NCBI GenBank assembly: GCA_019022495.1
Contig: JAFEKR010000003.1
Span: 3,100,001 to 3,164,000, forward strand
DNA from: Epichloe hybrida
Taxonomy: Eukaryota > Ascomycota > Sordariomycetes > Hypocreales > Clavicipitaceae
Reading direction: 5' to 3'
DNA: 64,000 bases
Positions 1 through 10,871 of the stretch are shown here, piece by piece. Position 1 is the stretch's first letter, and each line of letters opens with the position of its first letter. A program made the position numbers and the translations under genes. The notes beneath the pieces are model-generated. The model ran no database searches and had not been told where the DNA came from. It was given only the letters and a program-made list of their open reading frames with translations.

Positions 1-1
1 G

Positions 2-1492
2 TTGCCTCAGATGCGCAACTCTAAACCTCGTGGTGGCGCCCGTGGTGCCAACAGCGGTAGGACCGCCCCTACTAGCAACCAGCCGAGCGAGAAGACTGCT
101 GCCGCCAGTGCCAATGCAAATGCCAATGCAAATTCAAACGCCAGCAAGCCTAACGAATCTAAGGAACGCACCAAGGAGAGCAGTACTGGTTCTAACAGGA
201 CGAACTCTCTTCCTCCTGCCTCCAAGCGAGCATCAATGGATGCAAGCAACGCTACCAAAGAGCAGAAGAAGGGCGCCCTGACTGGGAGCGACAAGACCAA
301 GGATGCCACCTCGACCCCATCATCTGTAAGTTATCTCCATTAGTTGCTCCCTTGACCCTGGACATTTTGGAACAAATCGCACACAACGTAGGACGAGACA
401 CTTCATTGTGTGTCGTTGCACAGCAGCAGGCTAACTTTTTTTTTTTTGTAAAATCTACAGCAGCAACATCAGCATACAAACAATACTCGCTCTGAGGGTC
501 GAACTGAGAGAGGACGAGGTGGCTACAGAGGCCGCGGGGCTCACCATTCTGTCAACACTCACTCTCACCAACACAACGGTGCTAATTTCTCTAACAACGT
601 GTCAACTTCCGGAAGATCCCAAGGCCCGTACAGCCCACCTCCACGACAAGGTCCTCACAGCCAAGGCTTTGTCCCTCCTCCGCAGAGAGGTGGACGGGGC
701 CGAAACGGAGCTGGCAACAACTTCCACCGCATGTCTTTGCCAAACGGCGCCACCCGTCTGCCACCTATCCAGGCTACCTTCGGCGGCTCCTACGAATATC
801 CCATGCATCCCATGTCAGCTGTTCCATTCCAGCAACCCCCGCAATACTGGGACAACATGGTCATCGGTGTTCTCAAGAACCAAATCGAATACTACTTCTC
901 GATTGAAAACTTGTGCAAAGACATGTATCTTCGGAAGCGTATGGATTCCCAAGGCTTCGTCAACTTGCACTTTGTCGCCGCTTTCAAGCGCATTAGAGAA
1001 CTGACCCAAGATATGGCTATGATCCGGGCTGTTTGTGAGACCTCCACCGAGATTGACTTTGTGGTCGGGGAGGACGATATTGAGCGCCTCCGTCGCCGTA
1101 ACGGATGGCAGAGCTTCATCCTGCCCATGGAGGATCGTGACGACTTTGCTCGTAACAATGGTCCATCGCAACTGACGTTCAAGAACCGCCCCTTCAACTA
1201 TGGCCCTCACGTCAACGGAGCTCTTCCCATGGCTTTCGGCGTGCCTCAAACGGGCTTTTCGCCACAAGGCGACGTCCAATTTCACCACTTCCCTGAAGGC
1301 ACATCTTCATTTGGTCAACACGTGAATGGCATCGTCAATGGGCACAGCAGCACTCAGCTGTCCGCTGACGTCCCCGACTTTTCACCTTCAGGATCGGCTG
1401 CTCTTGGAGCCCTAGGTCAGGACTCTGCCCACACTCGCACACCCAAGAACACCAACGGAACCGCTTTGGCCAACGGGGTTCACGCCGAGTAA
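2..1492 (+). CDS. La-motif RNA-binding protein (Sro9/Slf1/LARP-like), 5' end cut by window
   Basis: This is a cytoplasmic-type La-related protein expected to bind mRNA and influence translation. Two exons are visible: 2-325 and 461-1492, with an intron opening GTAAG and closing CTACAG; the frame is continuous across it. About 451 residues are visible. The N-terminal part is Asn/Ser/Lys-rich and disordered, followed by RGG-like patches (for example GRGGYRGRG) and then the La motif at roughly residues 236-330, with the diagnostic QIEYYFS and NLCKDMYLR strings and an IERLRRR end. The C-terminal tail is low complexity. I see no RRM directly after the La motif and no DM15 repeats, which fits Sro9/Slf1 rather than genuine La or LARP1. 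The first in-frame ATG is at position 11, but the gene may start outside the window. Confident on family, not on orthologue. Confidence 0.9.
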
Positions 1493-3328
1493 AGACAAAC
1501 TGAACCAAAAGTTGACAAGCAGATGTGGGGATAAATAACGGGGGCAGAGGACGGAGGCAGAGTTTTATTTTTTCAGTTGCAAGTCCCAAGATTGCTCTCA
1601 AATCTCGGCCCGTGACAGGGTTAGATGAAGGTGTATGCTGCGACGGATTCCGGATGGCTCCGGCGCAGAGCTCAGTTGGCCCATGGCTGATCTGGTATCA
1701 TGATACATTTTCTCTTGGCACTTTTCTTTTGTCTTGCATGAGTGCGTGGCTACTTTCCCCCTTGGATCTCCTTGGTACGGGTTCTTTGCTTCTTTGTGGC
1801 TCACAGATTATGAAGGCCAGGGGGGGATCTTCACTATATACCCGTTCTCGAGCATCGTGTCGATGGCCTCGCAGTCGACCTGTCTTGGTTCTATTGGGAA
1901 TCGAAGACAGCATGGAAATGGGGCAACGAAAATCTGAGTTCGCCAATGCTGACAATCTTCACGGAATCGTATGACATTAATCTGACACACTTTCGGATTG
2001 AAATCTTGGTCAAGAGATGGTATTTGTTGTCGTTGAGTTTCTATGTGGGGAACACAGCCGCAGACTGATACGGGCTCGATCTTTTGTTGGCTTGTCAAGT
2101 CTTTTTTTTTTAAACTTTTCCAAGGTAGCGTTATGGGGGGTCTTTCTGAATTTGTTGTTTACTTGTTCATCGTTCACGAGGTTGTACCCACAAGCCACAT
2201 GCAACTCGATGACTGGTGTTGGTCGCGGAGGTATTCGTTCATTTTATTTTTGGCAAATTACGTTGGGAAGACTCACGGCACCAATGAACAATCGGGCTCC
2301 CCTCTTGAGACTTCTGATCGCAGCAATCTCGAAGCCTTGAATCGCCATCTCACTCCGGGGGGATCGATCTTGTGGATCATGAGAAAATAGAACATTTTCA
2401 TGTCTTCTGGCCATCGTACTGGCGCAAATGAGACTTTGCTCTCACCTTTTCGATTAGGGCAACGGACGCGGCTTCCTAGCCCAACGAGTCCCTTGGCTTT
2501 CGTGCGTAAGAGCCCCAACAGGGTCGTCAGTCCAACCCGACGCTCAACACCCCTATGCGGGGACGAGATAACAGGAGAGGAAAAAGAGTGGCACGCTACT
2601 GTGGCAAAAAGGAGCATAGGAAGGCCAAAGAATGATACAAAAAGAGGGCATACATACGAAAAGCACATGGAAATTCCTCTTTTATCCTTTTTTTTTTCTT
2701 GTTTTATTTTCTGCGGACTAGGGACAATGGCATTTGAGCCGAGAAAATTCATCCATTGCTTGCTTCTTCTATGCATATCTTTGATGTTTATTTTTATTTC
2801 GATGGTAATCTATCAACACTTTGCTTCAGTCTCCTCTTATTGGAGTCTACACCAGAAAGTGAGCGGAAAACTGGAGTTTTGTTTTCGAGAAAAGACAAAA
2901 GATTCGGGTCTGGTATCTAGATACCAGAGCCGGGGCGATGAATTGGTTCTCACCCATGCAATTGGCGCTTCTCGGAGGCCGGTTGTTCTGGAGTCTGGCT
3001 GTTCTCCGCCCTCACCCCTTCCAATTGTCCCTTTATTTTTTTTGTTTTTTTTCTTGACAGGTTCCGTTGTCGGGCATCACATTTGATGCTAGGATGCTGG
3101 TATGTAGCATTGTTGCATTGTACGATAGGATCAAAAATAATCAAAAATGGGCACAACTCAATTTCGCAAGGACCGGTTATTGGTTGTATGAGGAGGGAAG
3201 TGAGATTCACGTAAAAAGGGCTCGAAGCGAGCATCGCAGCTCTAAGATATTCCTGATTTGTACTATGTATGTATATATGTGAGCGACAGACAACCTCATC
3301 CAACCATGGCAGATCTGAGATGACTCGT
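1493..3328. other. Intergenic stretch, no convincing gene
   Basis: This holds the 3' side of the La-motif gene and the 3' side of the minus-strand GPI-protein gene. There are T-rich tracts (for example 2101-2111 and 2688-2699) but no splice-supported or recognisable coding region. A plus-strand open frame at 2400-3086 has biased composition only and is not called. Confidence 0.6.
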
Positions 3329-3928
3329 CTACATGGCAACAGCCAGGCCAGCCAGAGCAGCAAGGCCAGCCACGTAGTTTGCGACGGTCGGCGCAGCAGC
3401 AGGGTTTGAAGTCTGGCTCTGCGTGCCAGTGCCGGGTCCCGTGCTGGATCCAGGGGTGAAGGAGGAAGAAGTTGATGCCGAGCCAGAGCCAGAGCCAGAG
3501 CCAGAGCCAGAGGTGGTGGTTGTTGGGCAAGCGCCGCTGGTAGGGGTCGTTGCGGTGCTGCTCGAGTCAGCCATCTTTTCTCTTTCTTGGCACAAATCAG
3601 ACACATTGCAACATACACGATAGTCCCAGTAGGAGGAGGCGCCGACCCGGTGATGTGTCCGATGGTGGTGGGGGCCGGGGAGGCAGACGCGGAGGCAGAG
3701 GGTAAAGAGATGGGCAGGATGGAGAGTCTACCGGGCATGGTATCGGGGGCCGCGGGCTGAGCGGACGTGGAGGAGAGCCAAGTGCTGAAAATGGTGAGGT
3801 TGTGGTCTTCAGATCAGTTATTTGGGGGGGGGGGGAAGCTTTATTTACTCTTGGCGACGGACGTCGTCGGCTGTGGCGAGGGCAGCGAGGCCGACGATGG
3901 GGATGAGGGCGTACTTGATGGTCTTCAT
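3329..3928 (-). CDS. Small secreted Ser/Thr-rich GPI-anchored protein
   Basis: I read three exons: 3928-3849, 3784-3619 and 3574-3329, giving 163 residues. The first encodes a signal peptide (MKTIKYALIP..., cleavage near ATA-DD). The middle is Ser/Pro/Ala-rich with TGSAPPPTGT. The last carries SGACPTTTT, a (SG)n run, a Ser/Thr-rich stalk, then NPAAAP followed by a hydrophobic end (VANYVAGLAALAGLAVAM), a typical GPI omega site and tail. It should end up on the plasma membrane or cell wall. Intron 1 (3785-3848) has GTAAAT and TTTTCAG borders and contains a 12-C run. Intron 2 (3575-3618) is only 44 bp with a GTGTAT donor and is the weakest point, but it is what keeps the GPI tail in frame. The gene is divergent from the DUF3824-like gene. 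No enzymatic domain is seen. Confidence 0.65.
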
Positions 3929-4393
3929 GATGGGTTTCGGTGGTTTCCCGTGTTTGAAGTGTGGGGAGCATGGCGAGGGGGGTTCATGGTTGGCGAGGCG
4001 TGGTGCATTTATTTATTTATTTGTGCTGTCGGGACGGTGAGAGGTGAGGTAACGACTGATGAGATGAGTGAGTTGGCTTTTCGGGCATGTCATTCGCGGG
4101 GTTCCGTGTAGTTTGGTGACACGGAGTGATACGGAGTGGGGACTGGCAGACTGGAGAGGACCACGAACGAATCAGAGGCCGAGACGCATCTCTCTCACCA
4201 TCCGTTGGACGCAGGCCAATCAGGGATCAGAGCCGGCGTGGAGAATACATTGTCCCGGCGGCCCCTCCCCGCCCCACCTGATGTCGTCAACCGCCTTTCC
4301 CTCGTCACTGGTCTTCTCTGCTTTTCTGACAAGGCCGCATCACACTTCATCACTACCTCTTGAGCTTTTTTTTATTTATTTTCTTACCCTGGA
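3929..4393. promoter_or_regulatory. Divergent intergenic promoter (GPI protein / DUF3824-like gene)
   Basis: 465 bp separate two head-to-head start codons. A TTTATTTATTTATTTG run lies at 4007-4022, and a T-rich stretch (4368-4385) directly precedes the plus-strand ATG. Whether regulation is shared is not shown by the sequence. Confidence 0.5.
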
Positions 4394-6541
4394 ATGGCCA
4401 GCTACGATCCCTACGATCGGGAGCCTCCCCGTCGATATGTTCGGGAAGAGCGCCGAGAGGAAAGAGACGCTCGATACTTCGATCCCCGTGATTACGGAAG
4501 ACCACTTCCTTCGAGAGAGTTAGTCCCTCGTGCTAGAGAGGAGAGTGACCTGTCAGTCGAGGAGATCCGCCGGGATTTCCCTCCACCTTCTGGACGGGAC
4601 ATTCGCAGAGCCCGCTCCGCCGAGCATGATCGCTACTACGAAGAAGCCTACGACTATCGTCACGACCGTCGCTATGAGCCGTCTCGCGACCGCGATCATG
4701 ACCGCGGCCTTCGCCGAGGAGGTTCCTACTACGAGGAAGAGGAACGCCGATCCAAGCAGAAGGGCATGTCCAAGCAAGAAAAGATTATCGCTGCTGTAGC
4801 AGGAGCCGCCCTTCTTGCAGGCGGCAAGGAGATCTACGATCGTTACGAGGCCAAGCAAGATGGTCTGGAGGTGAATCGCAATCCTCTTTCTTCGGTCGCG
4901 CTCGCGGGATTCGGTGCCTTGGCTGGATACCAGGGCGCAGAATTTTACAGTAAGCAGCAGGCCAGGAAAGATCAGAAGGCACAGTATATTCTTCATCGTG
5001 GTCGCCATGGTCAAGTAACAGAGTACTACTCCGACGACGACGACGAGGAGGAGCATGACTCGAGGCACAAAAGGGGTCACAAAAACTTCCTCGAAAACGC
5101 ATTGGCAGCTACCGGCCTTGGTGCTGCTGTCAAGACCCTCACTGGCGGAGGGAGGGACGACGAAAGACATGGTGATGACCGCAGCCGCGGCGGAAGCCCC
5201 GCCAGGTCCCACGCCGGCGGTGGTTCAGGCACCAACAAGATTCAGCAGGCCGCCATTGCATCGCTTCTGGCCGGCGCCACCGAGGCCTTCCGCGTGGCCA
5301 AGGAGCCCGGCGGTTGGAAGGGTGAGAAGACGAAGCGAATTCTCACTGCTGCCGCTGGTGCTGCCACAGTTGATGCTGCCAGAGGTGATACCCAGGGCAA
5401 ACTGGGTCTCGCTGAGTCAGTCATCGGTGGTCTGGTCGGCAACCGCCTCATCAACGGCTCCAAGAGGGAGATCGAAGAAGATAGGGCGACTGGGCGCAGC
5501 CGCTCTCGCTCTCGCTCTCGAGCTCCTTCGCAGGCGGCCAGAGGTGGTGGTGGCGGCCCAACTGGTCTTGCAGCGCTGGCCACGGCTGGCTTAGGTGCGC
5601 TAGGTGCCAAGGCGGCGCTCGATCACCGTCCACGATCTCGAAGTCGTGCCGGGAGCCGGGACCGGAGCCGGGACCGAAGCTACGATTCGAGAGATGGGTC
5701 TCCTGACAGACACCGCCGCAGTCGTAGCCGCAGTGTGGTCGACAAGGCCCGCAACAGCTTGGCCAAGCTCGGCATTGGGGGCGGAGGCGGAGCTGCGGCG
5801 GCGGCGGCAGATGATCACCGCCGCCGTGACCAGGATGATTTTGACGACGGAGCATCTTCACGGAGATCCCGAAGATACTATGACGAATACGATGACGACT
5901 CTCGATATGATGGTGGCTCACGCAGCCGAGGAGGAGACTACGAGTACGAGAGCTCGCACCGTGGAGGCGGTCGACGGGACGAGTCTCGACGAGGAGGCGG
6001 TAGCCGCGGTTACGGATCCGCGTCAGACTTGGGTGACTCGGATGAGGACGAGAGAAAGGCGAAAAAGATGAGAGGTAAGCAAATAATCACTACGGGTCTC
6101 GCTACAGTCGCAACCATCCACGCAGCACATGGCGTCTATCAAAGCATGGAGAAGAGGACAGCGCGTCAGAAGGCCGTCAAAGAGGGCCGTCTCAGTGCCG
6201 CTGATGCCAAGAAGCTCAAAACAAAGGCCTTCATGAAGGACGCTGCATCCGTTGGCATTGCCGCCATGGGTATCAGAGGCGCCTTTGAGGAATTGAAGGA
6301 AGCCAAAGAAATGACGCATGAATGCAAAGCCTTCCAAGAAGAAAAAGCCATGCGTCACGAAAAGCGCGAGCAGCGGCGGAAAATGTGTCAAGAACCAGGG
6401 GACAAACACGGAAGAGCCGAAAGCTGGGCGCCGTCTCGACACGGAGACTTTGACGATTATGGGCCACGATACTACGATGACAACCCGTATAGTTCTGGAA
6501 GGCTCCCTGCTCCTCCTCCTCCCATGGGCTACGGCCAGTGA
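4394..6541 (+). CDS. DUF3824-like Arg/Ser/Gly-rich protein
   Basis: A single-exon gene of 715 residues. It alternates charged, disordered Arg/Asp/Tyr/Ser-rich blocks with short Ala/Gly-rich hydrophobic segments: near residues 132-148 (IIAAVAGAALLAGG), 167-180, 235-250, 278-335 (AAIASLLAGATEAF ... GGWKGEKTKRILTAAAG), 385-405 and about 563-583 (ITTGLATVATIHAAHG). An RS-dipeptide block (RSRSRSRSRAPS) sits near residue 370. The Gly/Ala segments resemble glycine-zipper-like helices, so self-association or peripheral membrane contact is possible, but function is unknown. This architecture is the fungal DUF3824 type as I know it. A GTAAGC at 6074 is read through because the frame and a conserved-looking segment continue. 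The 278-335 segment is shared with the gene at 61885-62766. Confidence 0.8.
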   Translation: MASYDPYDREPPRRYVREERREERDARYFDPRDYGRPLPSRELVPRAREESDLSVEEIRRDFPPPSGRDIRRARSAEHDRYYEEAYDYRHDRRYEPSRDRDHDRGLRRGGSYYEEEERRSKQKGMSKQEKIIAAVAGAALLAGGKEIYDRYEAKQDGLEVNRNPLSSVALAGFGALAGYQGAEFYSKQQARKDQKAQYILHRGRHGQVTEYYSDDDDEEEHDSRHKRGHKNFLENALAATGLGAAVKTLTGGGRDDERHGDDRSRGGSPARSHAGGGSGTNKIQQAAIASLLAGATEAFRVAKEPGGWKGEKTKRILTAAAGAATVDAARGDTQGKLGLAESVIGGLVGNRLINGSKREIEEDRATGRSRSRSRSRAPSQAARGGGGGPTGLAALATAGLGALGAKAALDHRPRSRSRAGSRDRSRDRSYDSRDGSPDRHRRSRSRSVVDKARNSLAKLGIGGGGGAAAAAADDHRRRDQDDFDDGASSRRSRRYYDEYDDDSRYDGGSRSRGGDYEYESSHRGGGRRDESRRGGGSRGYGSASDLGDSDEDERKAKKMRGKQIITTGLATVATIHAAHGVYQSMEKRTARQKAVKEGRLSAADAKKLKTKAFMKDAASVGIAAMGIRGAFEELKEAKEMTHECKAFQEEKAMRHEKREQRRKMCQEPGDKHGRAESWAPSRHGDFDDYGPRYYDDNPYSSGRLPAPPPPMGYGQ

Positions 6542-8005
6542 ATGAGTTGGTCTTGGTTTCACGGCTGGGTTTCACGGCTGAGCGTCGCAATCTTCTTTGC
6601 CTCGCACAGCTTGTCCTCCCAAAAGAAAGAAGGGGGGGCACCACGAGACGCCTATGACCATGAAAGAAACGAAACTGGGCATCATTCAGCGACGTATAGA
6701 TATACATCTCCCTTGCAGTCTGGCGTTTCTGAATTTCAATAAAACATTGCGACGCGATGCTGAGAAGAGGGACGATGCATCTATATCGGCTGCAAAGGGT
6801 TCACGGGGGAAAAGATGAAGAAAACACCGAGGGGCTTAGCTGTTCCACGGCGCAGTTTCAGATGGACTACTAGGGAGAGGCTGCATTTCATCGGAAAGAA
6901 CCGTGGGTGTGCAGTGCAAGTTCAAGCACGGCAGACTGCCGCCTTCATCCACGGATCTGACGGCATGCGTCCCCATCCCAGTTCCTGGATTTCTCACGCT
7001 AAGCCAGGCTGATGATGATGACTTGTCTCTTCAACGTTCCCTTCTTCAACAACCCAATTCTTTTTTTTATTTTTGTTATTCTTGCATCTATTTCATCTCG
7101 CATCATAAGCAGAATATGACTAATGACAATTGCATTTGTGACAGATCGCCGTTACTAAAATCGTGGCCGGCCAACAAAACGAACAAGCGAGGACTAGGCC
7201 ATCGATGGATGGTTTGTGCGTTTCCTTGATCGGAGGCGGTGAAAAGCCCGTAGGTTGGCTTCACATGGACCATTCCGCGTGGCAACACGGGAAAGACGTA
7301 CGTGGCTCTGCGGGGAGCCGAGGAGGTCAGGCGAGAGCCATTGAAAGTCGAAGGAAGGAAACACAGAAAGTCGGTTTCTGTGTTGGCAGAGTGTGAGTGG
7401 GCCGCTGGTGTTGTGGTTATCGTGGCTCGGTATTTTTCTCGTGCAAGTCAAGTTTGAGCTATTTTCCTTTCCTATTGTATTTTCTTGGAAGACCGATTGA
7501 ACATTTTTGGGGGGGGGGGTCCCCGCGCCCTCCATAAATTACATAGAGCCGTACGAATGAGAAGAATGATGAAATCTGTTCAGCCTGGGAGTACGAGTAG
7601 ACGGCACGAGCGGCACCGGTCACAGTACCAACGAGAGGGAATGACGTCATCGCCCGTCTGCCTCACCATCAAATCTTGTTCTCGGGTGCAACAGACCATG
7701 ATGGCCGTCATCCTCCACCAGGATCCACGAGGATGAAAACTCTTGTTTCCTGCCATTCTGATCACCTGGGAAAGGAATAGATGGTAATGGAAGGCCAGGC
7801 GAACAGTCGTCAGCTGACGTTGATTTTGTTCAATCCTTACGGAAAGTTGCTCTTCTGCAGTTGGACGCCTCCTGACGATGTTATAGCCCAATAGACACCG
7901 AGATGCAGTACAGTAAAATGATAAAAAGTAAAGAAACTCGCCATCTGTAAAAGATATGCTGACAAGCCATCGCCATGAAACCTGGCGCGATTGGCAAAAG
8001 ATCAA
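6542..8005. other. Intergenic, no gene seen
   Basis: Between the DUF3824-like gene and the tRNA. It contains G/C and T homopolymers (for example 7508-7518 G-rich, 7061-7070 T-rich) and no convincing coding region on either strand. Confidence 0.6.
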
Positions 8006-8107
8006 TGACCTAGACAGGGGTCGAACCTGCGACCTTCTGATAACGCTCGTGATTCACCTGTTGGTGATCAATCGTAGTCAGACGCTCTGCCATTGAGCCA
8101 CAAGGCC
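8006..8107 (-). tRNA. tRNA-Arg(ACG) with 30-nt intron
   Basis: The minus strand folds as a complete tRNA: acceptor GGCCTTG with CTAGGTC plus discriminator A, D-stem GCTC/GAGC, anticodon stem TCTGA/TCAGA with loop C-T-ACG-A...A, and T-arm GCAGG-TTCGACC-CCTGT. The anticodon ACG occupies 8075-8073. A 30-nt intron (8071-8042) sits at the canonical place, one base 3' of the anticodon. The mature length would be 72 nt. The acceptor stem has one U-U mismatch (6-67) and one G-U pair (2-71), so the stem is slightly imperfect but the gene looks functional. Confidence 0.9.
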
Positions 8108-8486
8108 TGTGATTGTTGAGAGAGTCCCTCGTTATTATATATTATAGACTCTTGATTAATATCTACGTACGCCCGTCCCCTTTGCACACGGTTGAAGCAT
8201 CGGATGAACCATGACAATTAGGATGCGCACACTTGATACCTTGACATTAAGAATATTGAAGTGTTTTTTTCTCCTACTAAAGTACCCAGTTTTATAAACG
8301 GAGGGTTGTCATCGTTGGCCAACCACATGCACGAAGCACACGGGTTAGTCGCCGCATTCACTTCTCTCACATGGACGAAAGAAGACGTGTACAGCACCAT
8401 CGGGTGTCGAGTCATATTTGAACAAGTTATCGATACATTTCATACACGTCCGTCACAAACACCTAATTCTATGGGACGCGCCACCC
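8108..8486. other. Intergenic between tRNA and clf1 3' end
   Basis: 379 bp, AT-rich near 8130-8170; no coding region recognised. Confidence 0.5.
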
Positions 8487-10518
8487 CTATGAACCTGCCA
8501 CATCTCCTCCCGTCTGCTTCCACTTCTGCGCCATGGCCATGATGTTGGACAGATTCTTGGCCTGCTGGTCATCGGCGGGGAAGACGTAATCAAAGTACTC
8601 CTCGTAGGTGTCGTCCTCCAGCAGTCGTCTCTTCTTGGTCCGCCGCGGCATCTGCTTCTGCACACTGTCGACGTCCTCGTCTGATCCGTGCTCGCGCTCA
8701 AAGGAGAGCCATGCATTGAGCAGGGATACCCGCTCTTCTTTGAGATGCTTGTCGCGCATGCTCTTGTGCGCCCGCTCGAATACCTTGCGCGCGCGGGCTT
8801 TGGCTTCCTCGCTGACAGGTTGCTCCTTCTGCGCCTTCTTCCTCATCTTCCTCGTCCTCGGGGATGTTGATTTCGAAGTGCGCGTAGCTGATCCAGACCT
8901 TGACGTGATCCGTCTTCTCGAGCAGTCGCTCGTACAGCTCGCGCGTCCTGTCGTACTCGCCCTCTTCTTCCTCGAAGTCAATGTACGCTTTCCACAGGAG
9001 TTCGGGCATATCCAGCTGCGGTTGGTTGACGGCCAACTCGAAGATGGCCCTGGCACGGTCTAGATCGTCTAGGCCGCGCTCCAGCTCGGCGAATTTTATC
9101 CAGGTCTGGCAGTTGGCTGGGTTGTATTCCACGTGCTTCTCATAGAGGGTGCGGCATTGCATAAACTCGAACAACTTGCGCTCCAGATCGACGTAACCGT
9201 TGAAAATCTTGTCCTTGGGACATGTTTCGAGGGCTTCTTCCAACAAGTTTCGTCCTGCGGTGAGCTGGCCTTGGCGAACCTCGAACTGAGCAGCTAATAG
9301 CCATATTTTGGCAAAAGTAAACTTCTTGTGCGGTATCAGGCCCAAGCAAGTGCTGTATATTTGCCGTGCTCGCTCGATATCCTGACCCTCAAGCTCCTCC
9401 CAAATGGCGTAGAAAACCCAGAGATAGATGTACCGTCGCCAGTGCCGTTTTTCTTGCGTCGGGGGTACCTGAGCAACGGCTCTCTCGTAAATGTCTCGAA
9501 TTCGATCCACGTCTCTGCTGGACTCCTCTAGTCCGGCATAGTCGAACCAGGCGTCGTAGTTTTTCGGATTCTCCTTGACTTGTTCTTCATAATACCTTCT
9601 CCGCTTTGAAAGAACAACATCCTCAACCCCGTCCTTGTCACCAAACTGTTTCTCGAACGTCGTGTAGGCCTTGTGTAGCAGCATCGACTTTGATCGCGGG
9701 AGTCGATCCAAGGCATACTTGTAGATGGCGCGTGCTCGCTCGTATTCCTTCAGCTTGGACTCGAACCGCGCATAGGCGATGAAGAGCCTCTCGTCCACAA
9801 ACTCGTCACCCAAAGCCTCGACAGCACCGCCAAACACGTCGCGGACCAGCTCGCTCGTGCCGTATTCCTCTTCAAACTTGGCCCACTTGATCCAGTTGCG
9901 GGGTTCTGGGTGAACAATGATGAAGTTCTGGAAAATGGCTCGAGCTCTGTCGAATTCGCCGTATCTCTTCTCCAACTTGATATATGCACTCCAAGCCGCT
10001 TCGTCGGGCTGCCACTGCATCCATCGGTCAAAGACTTGTCGGGTTCCGGGGATGTTGCCCAGCATCTCCTCCATGTACACGTATTTGTACCATAGTTTGT
10101 CGACTCGGGGTAGGATGGTGACGGCTCGATCCAGCAAATTTCGCGCATGGTTGATGTTCCTCGACTTCATCTCCGCCTCGATGTACCGAATCCATAGGAC
10201 GACATTGTGAGGAAGAGCGTCGAGGGCACGCTCAAAAACTGATCTAGCGCGAGCAAACTCCTTTTGTTCCAGCTCCCATTGCGCGTACTGAGTCCAATTC
10301 TTCAGGTTGACGCGATTGCGGCGCACATAGTCCTCGAAACCCCTGCGCTTCCTGCCCTGGTACTCGTGAAGTTCCTCGAGATCGGAGAATTTCTGAGTTG
10401 GCGCCTGGATGCCAACTTCCTGATGGTCGACTGCCTCACGAAGCAGTTGTTCCGCGCTGATTTGAACAGGCGCGGCGACCTTGTTCTTGACCCTCGGGGG
10501 CCCTCTCGACGACTCCAT
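8487..10518 (-). CDS. clf1: Pre-mRNA-splicing factor Clf1/Syf3 (crooked-neck-like), one frame break
   Basis: This is a scaffold of the Prp19-associated (NineTeen) complex needed for spliceosome assembly. From the ATG at 10518 the protein is an array of half-a-TPR (HAT) repeats, with repeated W..Y...E and ARA(I/V)(F/Y)..A patterns (for example [34 protein letters not shown]). The C-terminal part is in another frame and has the expected [26 protein letters not shown] and [13 protein letters not shown] blocks. The frame changes inside a Glu/Asp-rich stretch at about 8838-8862. Removing one G of an AAGGAG context there would join the two parts smoothly, and there is no GT donor close by that would allow an intron without deleting a HAT motif. 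Total length would be about 677 residues, normal for fungal Clf1. The gene is divergent from prp31. Confidence 0.93.
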
Positions 10519-10871
10519 GCTGAAGATTGAGGGAACTGTGTTCGCGTCCCTAAATGCCTCTGCAAAGACTGCAAGAAATCAGACAAAGGGACGACGGGAC
10601 GACGGGACAAGGCTCTCAAGTTTTTGGTGGACACAAGTTTGTTCTCTGCTTGGGATTTGAGCAGAGCGCGCACGGACCACACGACATCGACATCACCTCT
10701 CACTCCTCACTTCTCAGCCTCACAGCCTCGCAGCCTCTAAGAAAAAAATATTTGGACCATCAAGTTTTCCCACCTTCGTACGCCACACGCCACACGCCCT
10801 TTTCCAGCCGCTTCTCCCAACACGATAACAGACCGGGTCGCGTTGCTCACCTCCAGTCTCCAGTTGCCACC
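10519..10871. promoter_or_regulatory. 353-bp divergent promoter shared by clf1 and prp31
   Basis: The start codons of clf1 (minus) and prp31 (plus) face away from each other across 353 bp. The segment has CTC/CAC-rich runs (10687-10740) and an A-run at 10741-10747. I see no clear TATA box. Confidence 0.6.

Noticed and set aside
2400..3086. Open frame of 228 codons with a hydrophobic segment
   Set aside because: The hydrophobic stretch derives from T-rich sequence; no domain, no splice support, and it lies in a region that looks like UTR/intergenic.
4553..5212. 219-codon minus-strand frame inside the DUF3824-like gene
   Set aside because: Antisense shadow of a compositionally biased real gene.
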